Translations under genes and position numbers: made by a program
The notes under the pieces: generated by a model
Seen by the model: the letters and a program-made list of their open reading frames with translations, nothing else
Told to the model about the DNA's origin: nothing
Databases searched by the model: none
Assembly: GCA_964611345.1 (NCBI GenBank)
Contig: CAZSYU010000007.1
Location: 13,799-77,798 of the forward strand
Direction of reading: 5' to 3'
Origin: JALZVT01 sp964611345
GTDB taxonomy: Bacteria; Pseudomonadota; Gammaproteobacteria; Pseudomonadales; Azotimanducaceae
Length of the DNA: 64,000 nucleotides
Shown: positions 25,144 through 33,081 of the stretch, in pieces
Layout of the letters: each line of letters opens with the position of its first letter
How positions within the stretch are numbered: the first letter of the stretch is position 1

Positions 25144-26637
25144 TTAATGAGGCATACCGGTAAAGCGCGTTAACTCAGTCAGGCGATAGCCGGTGTAACG
25201 ACCAAGTAACAAAATGAACGCCAACAGGCACAAATGCAGTTCGGGAAAGTTAAATGCCAGATGTTCGACGAGTGGTTGAGTCATGAGCAAATAGGCGAGC
25301 ACGGCAACAAACAGACTTCCGCCACCCTGAATTAACACCTCCTTTGGACCCTCTTCTTCCCAGAGTATTGACATGCGTTCGATAGTCCACGCAAGGATGA
25401 TCATGGGAAAGAAGGAAATGGTCAGGCCACCAATCAAGCCGAGCTGATAACTGAGAATGCTGAATACCGAGATGATGCCGATCACGACGATTACCAGCGT
25501 CGCTATTCTGGCGACCAACAGCAGGTTTAATGCGGATAAGTAGGAACGAATGATCAGCCCTACGGCGATAACCAGCAGAAAGCTGATTAGTCCCGGAACG
25601 AGCTCGGTTTGTAGAAACGACAGGGCGATCAACACGGGCATAAAGGTGCCGGACGTGCGAAAGCCAATAAGGATACGCATGAGTACAACAACAAAAGCGC
25701 CAACAGGCAGCAACATGATCAGCTTGAACATGCTTTGCTCTGCGACCGGCAGGGAATACAGCGAGACGAGAGGTGAATTATTACCTTCGTCTACCAGCGT
25801 AAGCGACGGACGGTTTTGGCTGATCATGCTGAACAGCACCTTAGAGTCGCTGCCGCCAATCACCTCAAGCACGCCTGGCTGACCGGTCTGCCACAACAGA
25901 AGATTATCGGCGCTGGTACGCTGTGCGTTATCCGGGTCAATCAGCCGCCAGTCGGTATCGTCCCAGACCTGGACGAGTTGTCGCAGCGATTGGCGTCGCC
26001 GCTGGTCTTCGAGGTCCAGGCCCGCCACGGTGCGTGCATTGAAACCCGCCGTTTGCAGCATGCGGGGTAAGAGGCGCGCAGAAGACCACTCCTGCAACAG
26101 CAGGCTCATGTTTTGATCCAGCGGCTCGGTATTCATCCGTTGCAGCAGCTGCCGTGCCAAGGTGTAGCCGTCGGCCGTTTGCGGCAACACGGCTGTGAGC
26201 ACGGTGTCGGCTGCGGTCATGAAGGGTTCTTCCCACACGATCTCCGGCACCCTGGTGGGTTTTGGTGGCGTAACCGCATAGCCGGGATCGGCTATCGCTT
26301 CAATCTTATAGAACAGCGTTTGTTCGCCGCGTGCTTCCTGTTTTGACCAGCGCGCCTGCCGCTGTTCGCTGCCTTGCTCGGTGGTGTAGCCGTAACCGGC
26401 AGATGCCGTGCTTTCGCTGATCATGCGGAAGTCTGACTGCTCGGGCGGCAGTGCCAGTTTGACCTGAGTCGGGCCACCGTTGGCGTCAAACTCTATGCGC
26501 GCTTCGATCTGCCAAACGGCCTGTGCAGTGCCCGGTGTGTAGGGGACACGATATTCCGCGTGGCGAAACAGGGCGGTGGCAATGCCTGCTAGCAGCAGCA
26601 AGCCAACAATAAACAGGAAAGGGCCGCGCTTGGTCAT
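25144..26637 (-). CDS. Inactive transglutaminase fused to 7TM domain (UUP1 family membrane protein)
   Basis: A 497-residue inner-membrane protein. A helix (about 8-26) is followed by a periplasmic domain of about 240 residues with the transglutaminase-like fold (ARLLPRMLQTAGFNARTVAGL), in which the catalytic Cys is absent. Then come about seven hydrophobic helices (from about 300: LIMLLPVGAFVVVLMRILIG onward). The ATG overlaps the stop of the retropepsin-like gene (ATGA). Comparative genomics places this family together with RimK-like ATP-grasp ligases and retropepsin-like proteases; the inactive domain probably binds a peptide or amino-acid ligand. The cellular role is not settled. Confidence 0.87.
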   Translation of the reverse strand: MTKRGPFLFIVGLLLLAGIATALFRHAEYRVPYTPGTAQAVWQIEARIEFDANGGPTQVKLALPPEQSDFRMISESTASAGYGYTTEQGSEQRQARWSKQEARGEQTLFYKIEAIADPGYAVTPPKPTRVPEIVWEEPFMTAADTVLTAVLPQTADGYTLARQLLQRMNTEPLDQNMSLLLQEWSSARLLPRMLQTAGFNARTVAGLDLEDQRRRQSLRQLVQVWDDTDWRLIDPDNAQRTSADNLLLWQTGQPGVLEVIGGSDSKVLFSMISQNRPSLTLVDEGNNSPLVSLYSLPVAEQSMFKLIMLLPVGAFVVVLMRILIGFRTSGTFMPVLIALSFLQTELVPGLISFLLVIAVGLIIRSYLSALNLLLVARIATLVIVVIGIISVFSILSYQLGLIGGLTISFFPMIILAWTIERMSILWEEEGPKEVLIQGGGSLFVAVLAYLLMTQPLVEHLAFNFPELHLCLLAFILLLGRYTGYRLTELTRFTGMPH

Positions 26638-27374
26638 TTGCCGGTATTGGATTCAACTTTGGGCTGGACGAACTCTTTGCCAACATCAACCAATGCAACG
26701 TCCTGCAGGAACGTGCGCCCCAGGAGCACAGGGTGCTCTGAGTTAGAGCGGTCGCTGAGAATAAAGTCGAACGAATCGAGTACGTTACCGAGTTGCACGC
26801 GCAGCCGCACCACAGGACGCTTGCTGACGCGTAACCGGCGAACGATCTTGCGTTCCACGACAACTTCCGCCGCCAGCGTAAACCGCACCCAGTCGTCGCC
26901 GTCGCGCTCAAACGGCGTTATGTCCGTCGCGTGGATGGCGTTTGTGCTGGTGCCGGTGTCGATACGCGCCACAAGACCGATGTCCGGTGGGGTAATCCAC
27001 AGATGCTCGGCGGCGCCCACCACCATCTTGTCGTCATCGATCAGAATGGTTTGGGTCACAATCTCGTCGCACGTTGTGAGTACGGCTGCGTCGCTCTGAC
27101 ATGCCGTCTGCACCGCCCCAGGTAGCTGCTTAATGTCACCATCGATCGTCTGCAGCCGACTATTGACGGACTCCATGCGTTCTTGCTGGCTAGCAGTGAG
27201 GGCCGCGAGGTCTTCACGCGTGGCGCTCACCAGAGATTCAAGCTGGACGAGCTCTGCTGACAGGGCCTCTATTTCGCTGGGTTCAAGTACGCGAGGCTGG
27301 AGCTGGCAACCGCCGAGCAGCAGGGTGGTGAGCGCAAGTACTGACAACACGCTTGTGTTTAATTGGACAGTCAA
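26634..27374 (-). CDS. Retropepsin-like 'ATP-dependent zinc protease' family lipoprotein
   Basis: A 246-residue exported protein. A lipoprotein signal ends at LLLGGCQ (Cys at about 23), so it is probably membrane-anchored and periplasmic. A helical coiled-coil segment (about 35-80, IEALSAELVQLESLV) is followed by a single retropepsin-like domain with the aspartic motif ARIDTGTSTNAIHA (Asp139) and HPVLLGRTFLQDVALVDV near the end. Despite the database family name, the visible motif is that of an aspartic protease. It starts at a TTG and overlaps the next gene by four bases. With the membrane protein and ATP-grasp ligase it forms a conserved three-gene set, perhaps to make and trim an amide-linked product. 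Confidence 0.85.
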   Translation of the reverse strand: MTVQLNTSVLSVLALTTLLLGGCQLQPRVLEPSEIEALSAELVQLESLVSATREDLAALTASQQERMESVNSRLQTIDGDIKQLPGAVQTACQSDAAVLTTCDEIVTQTILIDDDKMVVGAAEHLWITPPDIGLVARIDTGTSTNAIHATDITPFERDGDDWVRFTLAAEVVVERKIVRRLRVSKRPVVRLRVQLGNVLDSFDFILSDRSNSEHPVLLGRTFLQDVALVDVGKEFVQPKVESNTGK

Positions 27375-27422
27375 TGTTCTACGGGATTCGTCCGTTAAGA
27401 GCGGGTGAGTCTACTCACTGGG

Positions 27423-27451
27423 TTGATTCTAAGTTACTGTCTATATATACA
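27423..27451 (+). promoter_or_regulatory. Predicted promoter of the radical SAM gene
   Basis: TTGATT (27423-27428) and TATACA (27446-27451) have a 17-base spacer. The LexA box at 27435-27454 covers the spacer and the -10 element, so LexA binding would block RNA polymerase. Confidence 0.55.
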
Positions 27452-27454
27452 GTA
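27435..27454. promoter_or_regulatory. LexA operator (SOS box)
   Basis: TACTGTCTATATATACAGTA differs from the E. coli consensus (TACTGT, ATATATAT, ACAGTA) at one of 20 positions. The invariant CTGT-N8-ACAG core is complete (27437-27452). It lies 21 bases upstream of the radical SAM ATG at 27476. Confidence 0.88.
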
Positions 27455-27475
27455 TAGTTAATGAGGCGTTCAGAT

Positions 27476-28165
27476 ATGACACGCAACAGCAAACAATACA
27501 AGAAATACAAGAAATACAAGAAATACAAGAAATACAAGAAAGGACGCGGCGCGCTGACCAACTCGGCCAGCCGTTATGTACCCACGCACACCGAGTATGA
27601 CAGCGGGGCAGCGCCAGCAGTTGCGAAGCAGTGTAATTTCTATCCGGATAAGACTCAGCGCCTGATTACCACTAACAATTCACCAGATATTAGTTTCGAG
27701 CAATCAATAAATGCCTATAAAGGCTGTGAGCACGGCTGCGTGTATTGCTTTGCCCGACCGACACACGCCTACCTGGATCTATCCCCGGGACTCGATTTTG
27801 AAACCCTGATTTTCTACAAAACGGATGTAGAGGCTTGTCTGCGCGCGGAACTGGAGCGGCCGACGTACCGTCCCAAAGTCATCGCCCTCGGCACAAATAC
27901 CGACCCGTATCAGCCGGTGGAAAAACGTCTGCGCATTACCCGCACTATTCTCACCACGCTGCTCGAGTATCGGCACCCGGTGAGTATTGTTACCAAGGGT
28001 GCTTTACTCGAGCGCGATATCGACCTGCTCGCGAAGCTCGCTGCACACAACCTGGTTGTGGTGATGATTAGCCTGACAACACTCGACAATGGCTTGAAGA
28101 CCAGGCTCGAGCCGCGAGCAGCCAGTCCGGCTAAACGGCTTGATCTGGTTCAGCAATTGGCGGCG
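27476..28165 (+). CDS. PA0069-family radical SAM protein, 3' end lost in assembly gap
   Basis: The first 230 residues of a radical SAM protein are visible before the run of N at 28166. The [4Fe-4S] cluster motif is CEHGCVYC (Cys84, Cys88, Cys91), preceded by SPDISFEQSINAYKG. The family-typical GTNTDPYQPVEKRLRITR and TKGALLERDIDLL follow. The ATG at 27476 has GAGG upstream and is preferred to the ATG at 27461. A 9-base repeat encodes (KKY)5 in a basic N-terminal tail. About 120 C-terminal residues should be missing relative to relatives. PA0069 of Pseudomonas aeruginosa is, as I recall, reported as LexA-regulated; the SOS box here agrees. The enzymatic reaction is unknown, with DNA repair plausible by regulation and by distant similarity to spore photoproduct lyase-type proteins. 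Confidence 0.88.
27495..27539 (+). repeat. Five perfect 9-base repeats (AATACAAGA) at the start of the radical SAM gene
   Basis: Five identical units in a row encode a Lys-Lys-Tyr repeat. A change in copy number would keep the frame and alter only the length of the basic tail. Confidence 0.95.
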
Positions 28166-28265
28166 NNNNNNNNNNNNNNNNNNNNNNNNNNNNNNNNNNN
28201 NNNNNNNNNNNNNNNNNNNNNNNNNNNNNNNNNNNNNNNNNNNNNNNNNNNNNNNNNNNNNNNNN
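28166..28265. other. Assembly gap of 100 N
   Basis: Exactly 100 N, a usual placeholder for a gap of unknown length. The sequences on either side do not overlap each other and belong to different-looking proteins. Confidence 0.99.
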
Positions 28266-28266
28266 C

Positions 28267-28542
28267 TTCGCGCACCGCGGCCGTGAATTTGTATTGCGGG
28301 TGCGCCCGGGCGAGTACGTCGGGTTGTTCTATAACGGTGTGCCGCGCAAGGAGCGCGTTTATGCGGGGCGCGAGCCGCTGTATTTGTGGACTAACGTTGA
28401 GCTCGAGTGGGAAGAGCACCACTACATAGAAGCGCGCTACTGGCCGTCCACCGGCGCCCTGCAGGCCACGGTGAATGGCGCGCAATTGGCGCAGTGGGAG
28501 GTGCCAGACGCCACTTTGGGCGCCGCGGACGCGGACCGTTAA
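28267..28542 (+). CDS. C-terminal part of an unrecognised protein, 5' end lost in gap
   Basis: An open frame runs from the gap to a TAA and gives 91 residues. It starts FAHRGREFVLRVRPGEYV and contains VYAGREPLYLWTNVELEWEE and EARYWPSTGALQATVNGAQ, an alternation suggesting beta-strands. It does not look like the C-terminus of PA0069-family radical SAM proteins, so at least one gene boundary probably lies inside the gap. I do not recognise the family. It is followed 26 bases later by the PhyH gene on the same strand. Whether it is one protein with sequence before the gap cannot be decided, because the true gap length is unknown. Confidence 0.55.
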   Translation, partial: FAHRGREFVLRVRPGEYVGLFYNGVPRKERVYAGREPLYLWTNVELEWEEHHYIEARYWPSTGALQATVNGAQLAQWEVPDATLGAADADR

Positions 28543-28568
28543 ACCGTTGTTCGTGTTGTTTATAGCTT

Positions 28569-29309
28569 ATGAATTCTCAAGTATTTCAAGAAGATGGCTA
28601 TCAGGTCGTAAAGGGCTTCTTAAGCTCTGAGAGGGTAGCGAGACTGCGTGCGGTGAGTGAATCGGCGTTGCAACCCCTGCTCGCGCCTGTGGAATACGAA
28701 GCAGACACCGGCTACCCCGGCGCGCCACTCAATCGGCAAGCAGCAGGCGGACTAACCTCGCGGCGGTTGCTCGCTGCCTATGCGCGCGATCCGCTGTTTC
28801 GGTCGCTGGCAACTGACAGCCGGCTAGCGGCGCTGCTGCACGAATTGTTGAATGAGGCGCCGCTGCTATCCCAGGCGCACCACAACTGTGTGATGACCAA
28901 GCACCCCGGGTTTAGTAGCCAAACGCTGTGGCACCAGGACATTCGTTATTGGGCGTTTAGTCGGCCGGAGCTGATCTCGGCCTGGTTTGCATTAACCCCC
29001 GAGCACCGGCGCAACGGCGCGCTCATGCTGATTCCCGGCAGTCATCGACTCGATATTGCGCCCGCGCAGCTTGATGACAAGCTCTTTCTGCGTCCGGAGC
29101 TTGCTGACAACGCAGCGTTAATTGCGTCCGCGCAGGCCGTGGAGTTAGCTCCAGGTGATCTGTTGTTGTTCCACTGTCGGCTGTTTCATGCCGCAGGCAC
29201 CAATGAAACTTCAGACCTCAAGCTGTCCACCGTTTTTACTTATCATGGTGCAAGCAATGCGCCGCTGCCCGATACCCGGTCGGCACTCTACCCGTCGGTT
29301 GCACTGTGA
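28569..29309 (+). CDS. Phytanoyl-CoA dioxygenase (PhyH) family protein
   Basis: A 246-residue Fe(II)/2-oxoglutarate-dependent dioxygenase of the PhyH group. The iron facial triad is His122 and Asp124 in LWHQDIRYW and the distal His207 in LFHAAGTN. An Arg for 2-oxoglutarate lies downstream in the expected place only if LKLSTVF is the last core strand, so cosubstrate binding is less certain. Family members hydroxylate lipids, small metabolites or secondary products. The gene overlaps the Smr gene by four bases (GTGA). The substrate is not predictable from this context. Confidence 0.87.
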   Translation: MNSQVFQEDGYQVVKGFLSSERVARLRAVSESALQPLLAPVEYEADTGYPGAPLNRQAAGGLTSRRLLAAYARDPLFRSLATDSRLAALLHELLNEAPLLSQAHHNCVMTKHPGFSSQTLWHQDIRYWAFSRPELISAWFALTPEHRRNGALMLIPGSHRLDIAPAQLDDKLFLRPELADNAALIASAQAVELAPGDLLLFHCRLFHAAGTNETSDLKLSTVFTYHGASNAPLPDTRSALYPSVAL

Positions 29310-29947
29310 GTGACCCATCAGACCCATCTGCTGGCGACGAAGAGGCGCTGTTTCGAGCGGCGATGGGCGATGTCCAGCCGTTGGCAGATTCCCGCGCTGG
29401 CAAGAAGGCCACCCAAAAAGCGGAAGCACCCCGGCCGGACGCCACCGCAGGGCAGGCGCAGCGGCGCAAAGATGCGGTGACCGAGCGAGACGCGGAAGGT
29501 GAGGAGCGCGTTATGACGCTTGGGGAAGTGCCGCCCATTGATCCGCATGCTGTTTTGGCCTGGAAACAGGATGGGGTGCAGCAAGGCGTGTTCGATAAGT
29601 TACGTAAAGGGGAATACCCCGTTGAGGCGCAACTCGATCTGCACCACAAGACGGTTAAGGAAGCGCGGGTCGCCCTCTGGGAGTTTCTGCAAGCAGCGCA
29701 GCAGCAGGGCTATCGTTGCGTGTTGATTGCCCACGGTCGCGGCGAACGCAGTCCTGTGCCTGCGCGGTTAAAGAGTTTTGTCTTGCATTGGCTCACCGGT
29801 CTGCCGTTGGCGATCGCCTTTCATACGGCGCTCGCCCGCCAGGGCGGTACCGGTGCCACTTACGTGCTGGTGCAGAAGTCGAAGAAAGCAAAGTCTGAGA
29901 ACCGCGAACGTCATGGTGGTCGTGCAGGTGGTTGTGCCGAGGACTGA
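29306..29947 (+). CDS. Smr domain protein (SmrA/YdaL-like)
   Basis: A 213-residue protein. A charged, low-complexity N-terminal 100 residues is followed by a Smr domain with LDLHHKTVKEARVALWEFL, CVLIAHGRGERSP and ALARQGGTGATYVLV. The DLH and HGRG motifs are those of the MutS2-type Smr nuclease domain. Standalone Smr proteins of proteobacteria are nicking nucleases or RNA-acting factors of uncertain role. The GTG start overlaps the PhyH stop. Nothing here links it to a mutS gene. Confidence 0.9.
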   Translation: MSDPSDPSAGDEEALFRAAMGDVQPLADSRAGKKATQKAEAPRPDATAGQAQRRKDAVTERDAEGEERVMTLGEVPPIDPHAVLAWKQDGVQQGVFDKLRKGEYPVEAQLDLHHKTVKEARVALWEFLQAAQQQGYRCVLIAHGRGERSPVPARLKSFVLHWLTGLPLAIAFHTALARQGGTGATYVLVQKSKKAKSENRERHGGRAGGCAED

Positions 29948-29975
29948 GCGCCTGTCAGCCCGTCTGCGAGAGTAC

Positions 29976-31085
29976 TCAGACGCGGCCCTTATCAAGTTCC
30001 AGGCGTCCTCTCGCGAGGTTTAGTCGCAACACATCCGAGGCCCCCTCGGTGAGTTGGTACACCCGCACCTCGTTGTAGAGTGCCGCCAGCGGATGCCCTT
30101 CGCGCAGGGCCTGACCGCCCACCAACTGAATGGCAACGTCAATAATTCGGGCCGCGGCTTCGGAGGCAAACACTTTAGTGGCAATCGACTCGTTGACGAT
30201 GTTTTCGCCCGCATCACCCAGGCGCGCTGTGCGGTACAGCATGCTGCGGGCGGCAAAGGCGTCAATCCGGGTTTGGGCGTAGCGCAGACGCACGGATTCC
30301 AGGTCTTTGAGAGGCTTGCCACCGCGATGCGGTTTCTTGATGTGGGCGTCGAGGTAGTCAATGGTCCATTGTATAAGACCCGTGCAGGTGGCGGCGATGA
30401 CCAGGCGCGTGTCACCGATCTGGCGCAGCGCGCGCGGCAAGCCTTCGCCGGGTTTGCCGACGACGTGACTGACGGGGATGCGGACATTATCAAAGGTAAA
30501 GGCCATGTGGTGGCTGCCGTCGGTGGAGGCAAACTTGCCGGTCGCGATAACGCCGGCGGCATCGGTGTCGATCACCAGCATCGCTGGCCCCTCGTCGTCG
30601 ATGTGAATCAGTGCGTTCATGAAGTCGGCGTCGCTGCCACCGGTCACATAGGACTTGGCACCGTTCACCACATAGACGTCACCGTCGCGTACTGCCCAGC
30701 TATGCCGTGGGGCATCGTCTGCCTCGGTAAACGCAAAGGCGCCGCGCTTCTGGCCAGCCATTAGGGGTTCAAGGTAGTTTGTTTTTAGCTCGCCGGTGGC
30801 GCCAGCCAGCACGCCTGGTGCGGGGCCAAACGCGGCACCGGTGGTGGCTGAGCGCGAAGCGCTGAGTGCCTCTCTGGCAAGAGTGAGTTGCACCAGTGAT
30901 CCTGGTTGGCCGCCGTACTCCTCGGGTTGGGTTTTGTAGAACAGCCCCATGGCTTTTGAGGCGGCAATGATGCGGGCACGACGATCCGGCTCAGGTTCGT
31001 CCGCGCGCAGCGGCAGCTCCGTGCGGATGAAAGCCTCGAGCTGCGTCTTAAAGGCCTGATCGGCGCTGGAGAGAAATTCTGGCAT
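29976..31085 (-). CDS. Acyl-CoA dehydrogenase family protein
   Basis: A 369-residue flavoprotein with the acyl-CoA dehydrogenase fold. AFTEADDAPRHSW, NGAKSYVTGGSDADF and GEGLPRALRQIGDTR are middle-domain and third-domain landmarks. The C-terminal VGGQALREGHPLAALYNEVRVYQLTEGASDVLRLNLAR is the conserved FAD/dimer end, split here by residue differences. A general base Glu position near LTEGASD is present. The end GASDVLRLN deviates from the common GTSEIQR, so it belongs to a divergent branch. It probably oxidises an acyl-CoA in beta-oxidation, with electrons passed to ETF. It is the last gene of a minus-strand run starting at cmoA, but it may be transcribed separately. Confidence 0.9.
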   Translation of the reverse strand: MPEFLSSADQAFKTQLEAFIRTELPLRADEPEPDRRARIIAASKAMGLFYKTQPEEYGGQPGSLVQLTLAREALSASRSATTGAAFGPAPGVLAGATGELKTNYLEPLMAGQKRGAFAFTEADDAPRHSWAVRDGDVYVVNGAKSYVTGGSDADFMNALIHIDDEGPAMLVIDTDAAGVIATGKFASTDGSHHMAFTFDNVRIPVSHVVGKPGEGLPRALRQIGDTRLVIAATCTGLIQWTIDYLDAHIKKPHRGGKPLKDLESVRLRYAQTRIDAFAARSMLYRTARLGDAGENIVNESIATKVFASEAAARIIDVAIQLVGGQALREGHPLAALYNEVRVYQLTEGASDVLRLNLARGRLELDKGRV

Positions 31086-31132
31086 AAGGTTAAATATTTA
31101 TATCTTTCAATTAGATGCAGTGTTTTCTTAGC

Positions 31133-31498
31133 TTAGACCGCGGGCCCAACCAGAATCATCATGATCGCAAACAGCAAGACGATGCCAGTCAGCACGCTAT
31201 ACAGAATCAGCGACTCGCGGCGGGCGAGGTCGGTGATGCGCGCTTTGGCTTCCTCTTCAGACATGGCAGTAAACGCGCTGGTGAGTCGGTAGCGGGTAAC
31301 GCCGTCGGCGCGCTTCGGCAGTTTTACGAACATCTCCGGCGTACGCCGCAGGCGCTCATCGGTGTCGACAATGCCCATACCCGCTTTGCGCGCAATGGTT
31401 GCGGGATGTAGTCCTGTGCCAGGGTTGTCCTGGAACAGGCGGTAGAGAGTGAGGAGGCGGTGTATTCGACCGCGGAAGCGGAAACTGAAGCCGTTCAT
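31133..31498 (-). CDS. Small membrane-anchored protein of unknown function
   Basis: A 121-residue protein that I do not recognise. Residues 1-95 are basic and helical; ATIARKAGMGIVDTDERLRR and VKLPKRADGVTRYRLT look like a degenerate winged-helix or helix-turn-helix region. A single C-terminal hydrophobic helix (SVLTGIVLLFAIMMILVGPAV) would anchor it in the inner membrane with the basic part in the cytoplasm. It lies between the CYTH and acyl-CoA dehydrogenase genes on the same strand, 28 bases after CYTH. Codon use looks normal for the window, so it is probably real. Confidence 0.75.
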   Translation of the reverse strand: MNGFSFRFRGRIHRLLTLYRLFQDNPGTGLHPATIARKAGMGIVDTDERLRRTPEMFVKLPKRADGVTRYRLTSAFTAMSEEEAKARITDLARRESLILYSVLTGIVLLFAIMMILVGPAV

Positions 31499-31526
31499 GC
31501 TGTGCTCCTGCTGGTTAAATCAGTCA

Positions 31527-31991
31527 CTAGTTCGTCCAGGTTCGATAGGGATGTTCGCACAGATGCGAGTTGCTGAAACGCTCGTCGTCAGTGACTTCGG
31601 CGCCGACCCAGGGCGGCACATCGAATGTCTCACGGGGAGACTTCAGTTCGACTTCTGCAACAATTAGCGGGGCGTTCGCGTCGGCGAACACGTCGACGTG
31701 CCACAGGTGGGCACCGTGGGACACAAAGTAGCGGGTTTTCTTGATGGGGTTGCCCGCACACAACGACCGGAGCATAAATTCGGCGTCGAGCCGCGGGATT
31801 TCATACTCATACTCGGGGCGCATGTTGTCCGCCTTTGGGCCCTTCACGGTAAGCAGGCCGATCTCATCAGCGATTCGCACGCGCACCTGAGTGTGGCCGC
31901 GGCTTAAGTAGCCCTGGCGAATTGCCGCCTGCGGATACTCCCCAGCGGGTAGTTCATGTAGTAGAAACTTGCGTTCGATTTCGACGGCCAT
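31527..31991 (-). CDS. CYTH domain protein (inorganic triphosphatase / class IV cyclase-like)
   Basis: A 154-residue CYTH-fold protein. The N-terminal ExExK motif is EIERK (Glu4, Glu6, Lys8), which binds a triphosphate through metal ions in a beta-tunnel. GLLTVKGP, EYEYEIPRLDAEFML and IVAEVELKSP supply the further charged tunnel residues. Small CYTH proteins in gammaproteobacteria are usually inorganic triphosphatases rather than adenylate cyclases. The polyphosphate kinase and phosphatase genes 2-6 kb away make phosphate metabolism a natural context, though they are in separate units. The start ATG is clear. Just upstream of the start are five 5-base tandem units (32001-32025). Confidence 0.9.
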   Translation of the reverse strand: MAVEIERKFLLHELPAGEYPQAAIRQGYLSRGHTQVRVRIADEIGLLTVKGPKADNMRPEYEYEIPRLDAEFMLRSLCAGNPIKKTRYFVSHGAHLWHVDVFADANAPLIVAEVELKSPRETFDVPPWVGAEVTDDERFSNSHLCEHPYRTWTN

Positions 31992-32000
31992 ATTCCGTCC

Positions 32001-32025
32001 AGTTCAGTTCAGTCCAGTCCAGTTT
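32001..32025. repeat. 5-base tandem repeat upstream of the CYTH gene
   Basis: AGTTC, AGTTC, AGTCC, AGTCC and AGTTT run without interruption, just upstream of the CYTH start. Confidence 0.8.
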
Positions 32026-32058
32026 ACCTAAGCCGCGTAAAGTTCAGCTGCGGAACGA

Positions 32059-33069
32059 TTAACCAGACCAGTGTGCCACGAAACAGGCGCGTACCGGGGC
32101 AGGGTGGCCCTCAACAGTCAGCTCCGGGTGGGCAGGATCCAGCGACTCTTGCAACGACTCGAAGTGCATCCAGCCGGTGCTGCGCTGTTCGCTCGGTTCG
32201 GTGGTGGTGATGTCGCACGCCTGACAATTGTCGAACCCGAGCTCGGCAAGCCAACGGCTGACGGTGCTGGGCTGTGGCACCAGATGCACATTCCGCATGC
32301 GGGCGTAGCGGCCCTCTGGTTCGAGGTCATGGGTATCGCACACCAGAGTCTCGAGTATGAGTGTGCCGCCTGGACGGAGTTGTGCTTGCAGTTCGCGCAG
32401 GTGCTCAAGTGGGTCGCGGCGATGGTACAGCACACCCATTGAAAACACGCTGTCAAAGTCGTGATTGTCGGTAGATTGTTGTCCAGCGTCCGGGTGGGTC
32501 AGGTCTTCGAGCCTGAGTGGCAGCACCTGGTTTGTTGTGTTGGCGTACAGGGGGCTTAAATAGAAGGCCATGGCCAAATGCTGGTAAAAAAACAGCAGGG
32601 TAGGGTCAATACCAATCACCTCACGGGCGCCGGCATTGAGCATATGCCAGCCGTAATAGCCGTTGCCGCAACCGACGTCCAAAATGCGCTGCCCGGTCAG
32701 GTTCGGCAAGTACGGGGCCAGCCGTTGCCACTTCCAGTCGGAGCGCCACTCGGTATCGATGTGCAAGCCAAACAAGCTCCACGGACCCTTGCGCCAGGGG
32801 TGCAGTCCGCGCAGAGCATGTTCCAGCTGCTCGCCGGGCAATGACCCGGCTATACCAATGACCGGGTGGCCACTTGTCTGCTGCGGTCGCGTGTAAGTTG
32901 CGCCGGGCGACACCCTTGGCAGGGTAGCCAATGCCTCTTCCCAGCGCGCGGCGTCGCCGTGGGTGATTATGGTTTCGCGCATCAGCGCCATGAGTCGGGT
33001 GTGCTGTGTGGGCCAGAAAGCCTGTCCCGAATAGCTGGCCAGGGCCGCAAGCGCTGCCTTATGCATCAC
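32059..33069 (-). CDS. cmoB: tRNA U34 carboxymethyltransferase CmoB
   Basis: A 336-residue methyltransferase-fold enzyme. CmoB transfers the carboxymethyl group of carboxy-S-adenosylmethionine to 5-hydroxyuridine at position 34 of several tRNAs, giving 5-carboxymethoxyuridine (cmo5U). LNLTGQRILDVGCGNGYYGWHM-type SAM motif I, GIDPTLLFFYQ and VFSMGVLYHRRDPLEHL are the family signatures. The start is the GTG at 33069 or the ATG at 33066, four to seven bases after the cmoA stop, in a 7-base tandem repeat. The pairing with cmoA is typical of gammaproteobacteria. Confidence 0.95.
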   Translation of the reverse strand: MMHKAALAALASYSGQAFWPTQHTRLMALMRETIITHGDAARWEEALATLPRVSPGATYTRPQQTSGHPVIGIAGSLPGEQLEHALRGLHPWRKGPWSLFGLHIDTEWRSDWKWQRLAPYLPNLTGQRILDVGCGNGYYGWHMLNAGAREVIGIDPTLLFFYQHLAMAFYLSPLYANTTNQVLPLRLEDLTHPDAGQQSTDNHDFDSVFSMGVLYHRRDPLEHLRELQAQLRPGGTLILETLVCDTHDLEPEGRYARMRNVHLVPQPSTVSRWLAELGFDNCQACDITTTEPSEQRSTGWMHFESLQESLDPAHPELTVEGHPAPVRACFVAHWSG

Positions 33070-33081
33070 GCATCACGCATC
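33063..33081. repeat. 7-base tandem repeat at the cmoA/cmoB junction
   Basis: GCATCAC, GCATCAC and GCATC are adjacent. Read on the coding strand they contain the cmoA stop (TGA, 33075-33073) and the GTG/ATG start of cmoB, so the duplication has shaped the junction between the two genes. Confidence 0.85.

Noticed and set aside
27495..27539. Repeat array considered as CRISPR-like
   Set aside because: Nine-base units with no spacers, inside a coding frame; a CRISPR needs longer repeats with unique spacers.
28144..28429. Apparent continuation of the radical SAM frame through the N run
   Set aside because: The run of 100 N is a placeholder and the downstream residues in that frame (SRTAAVNLYCGC) do not resemble the family.
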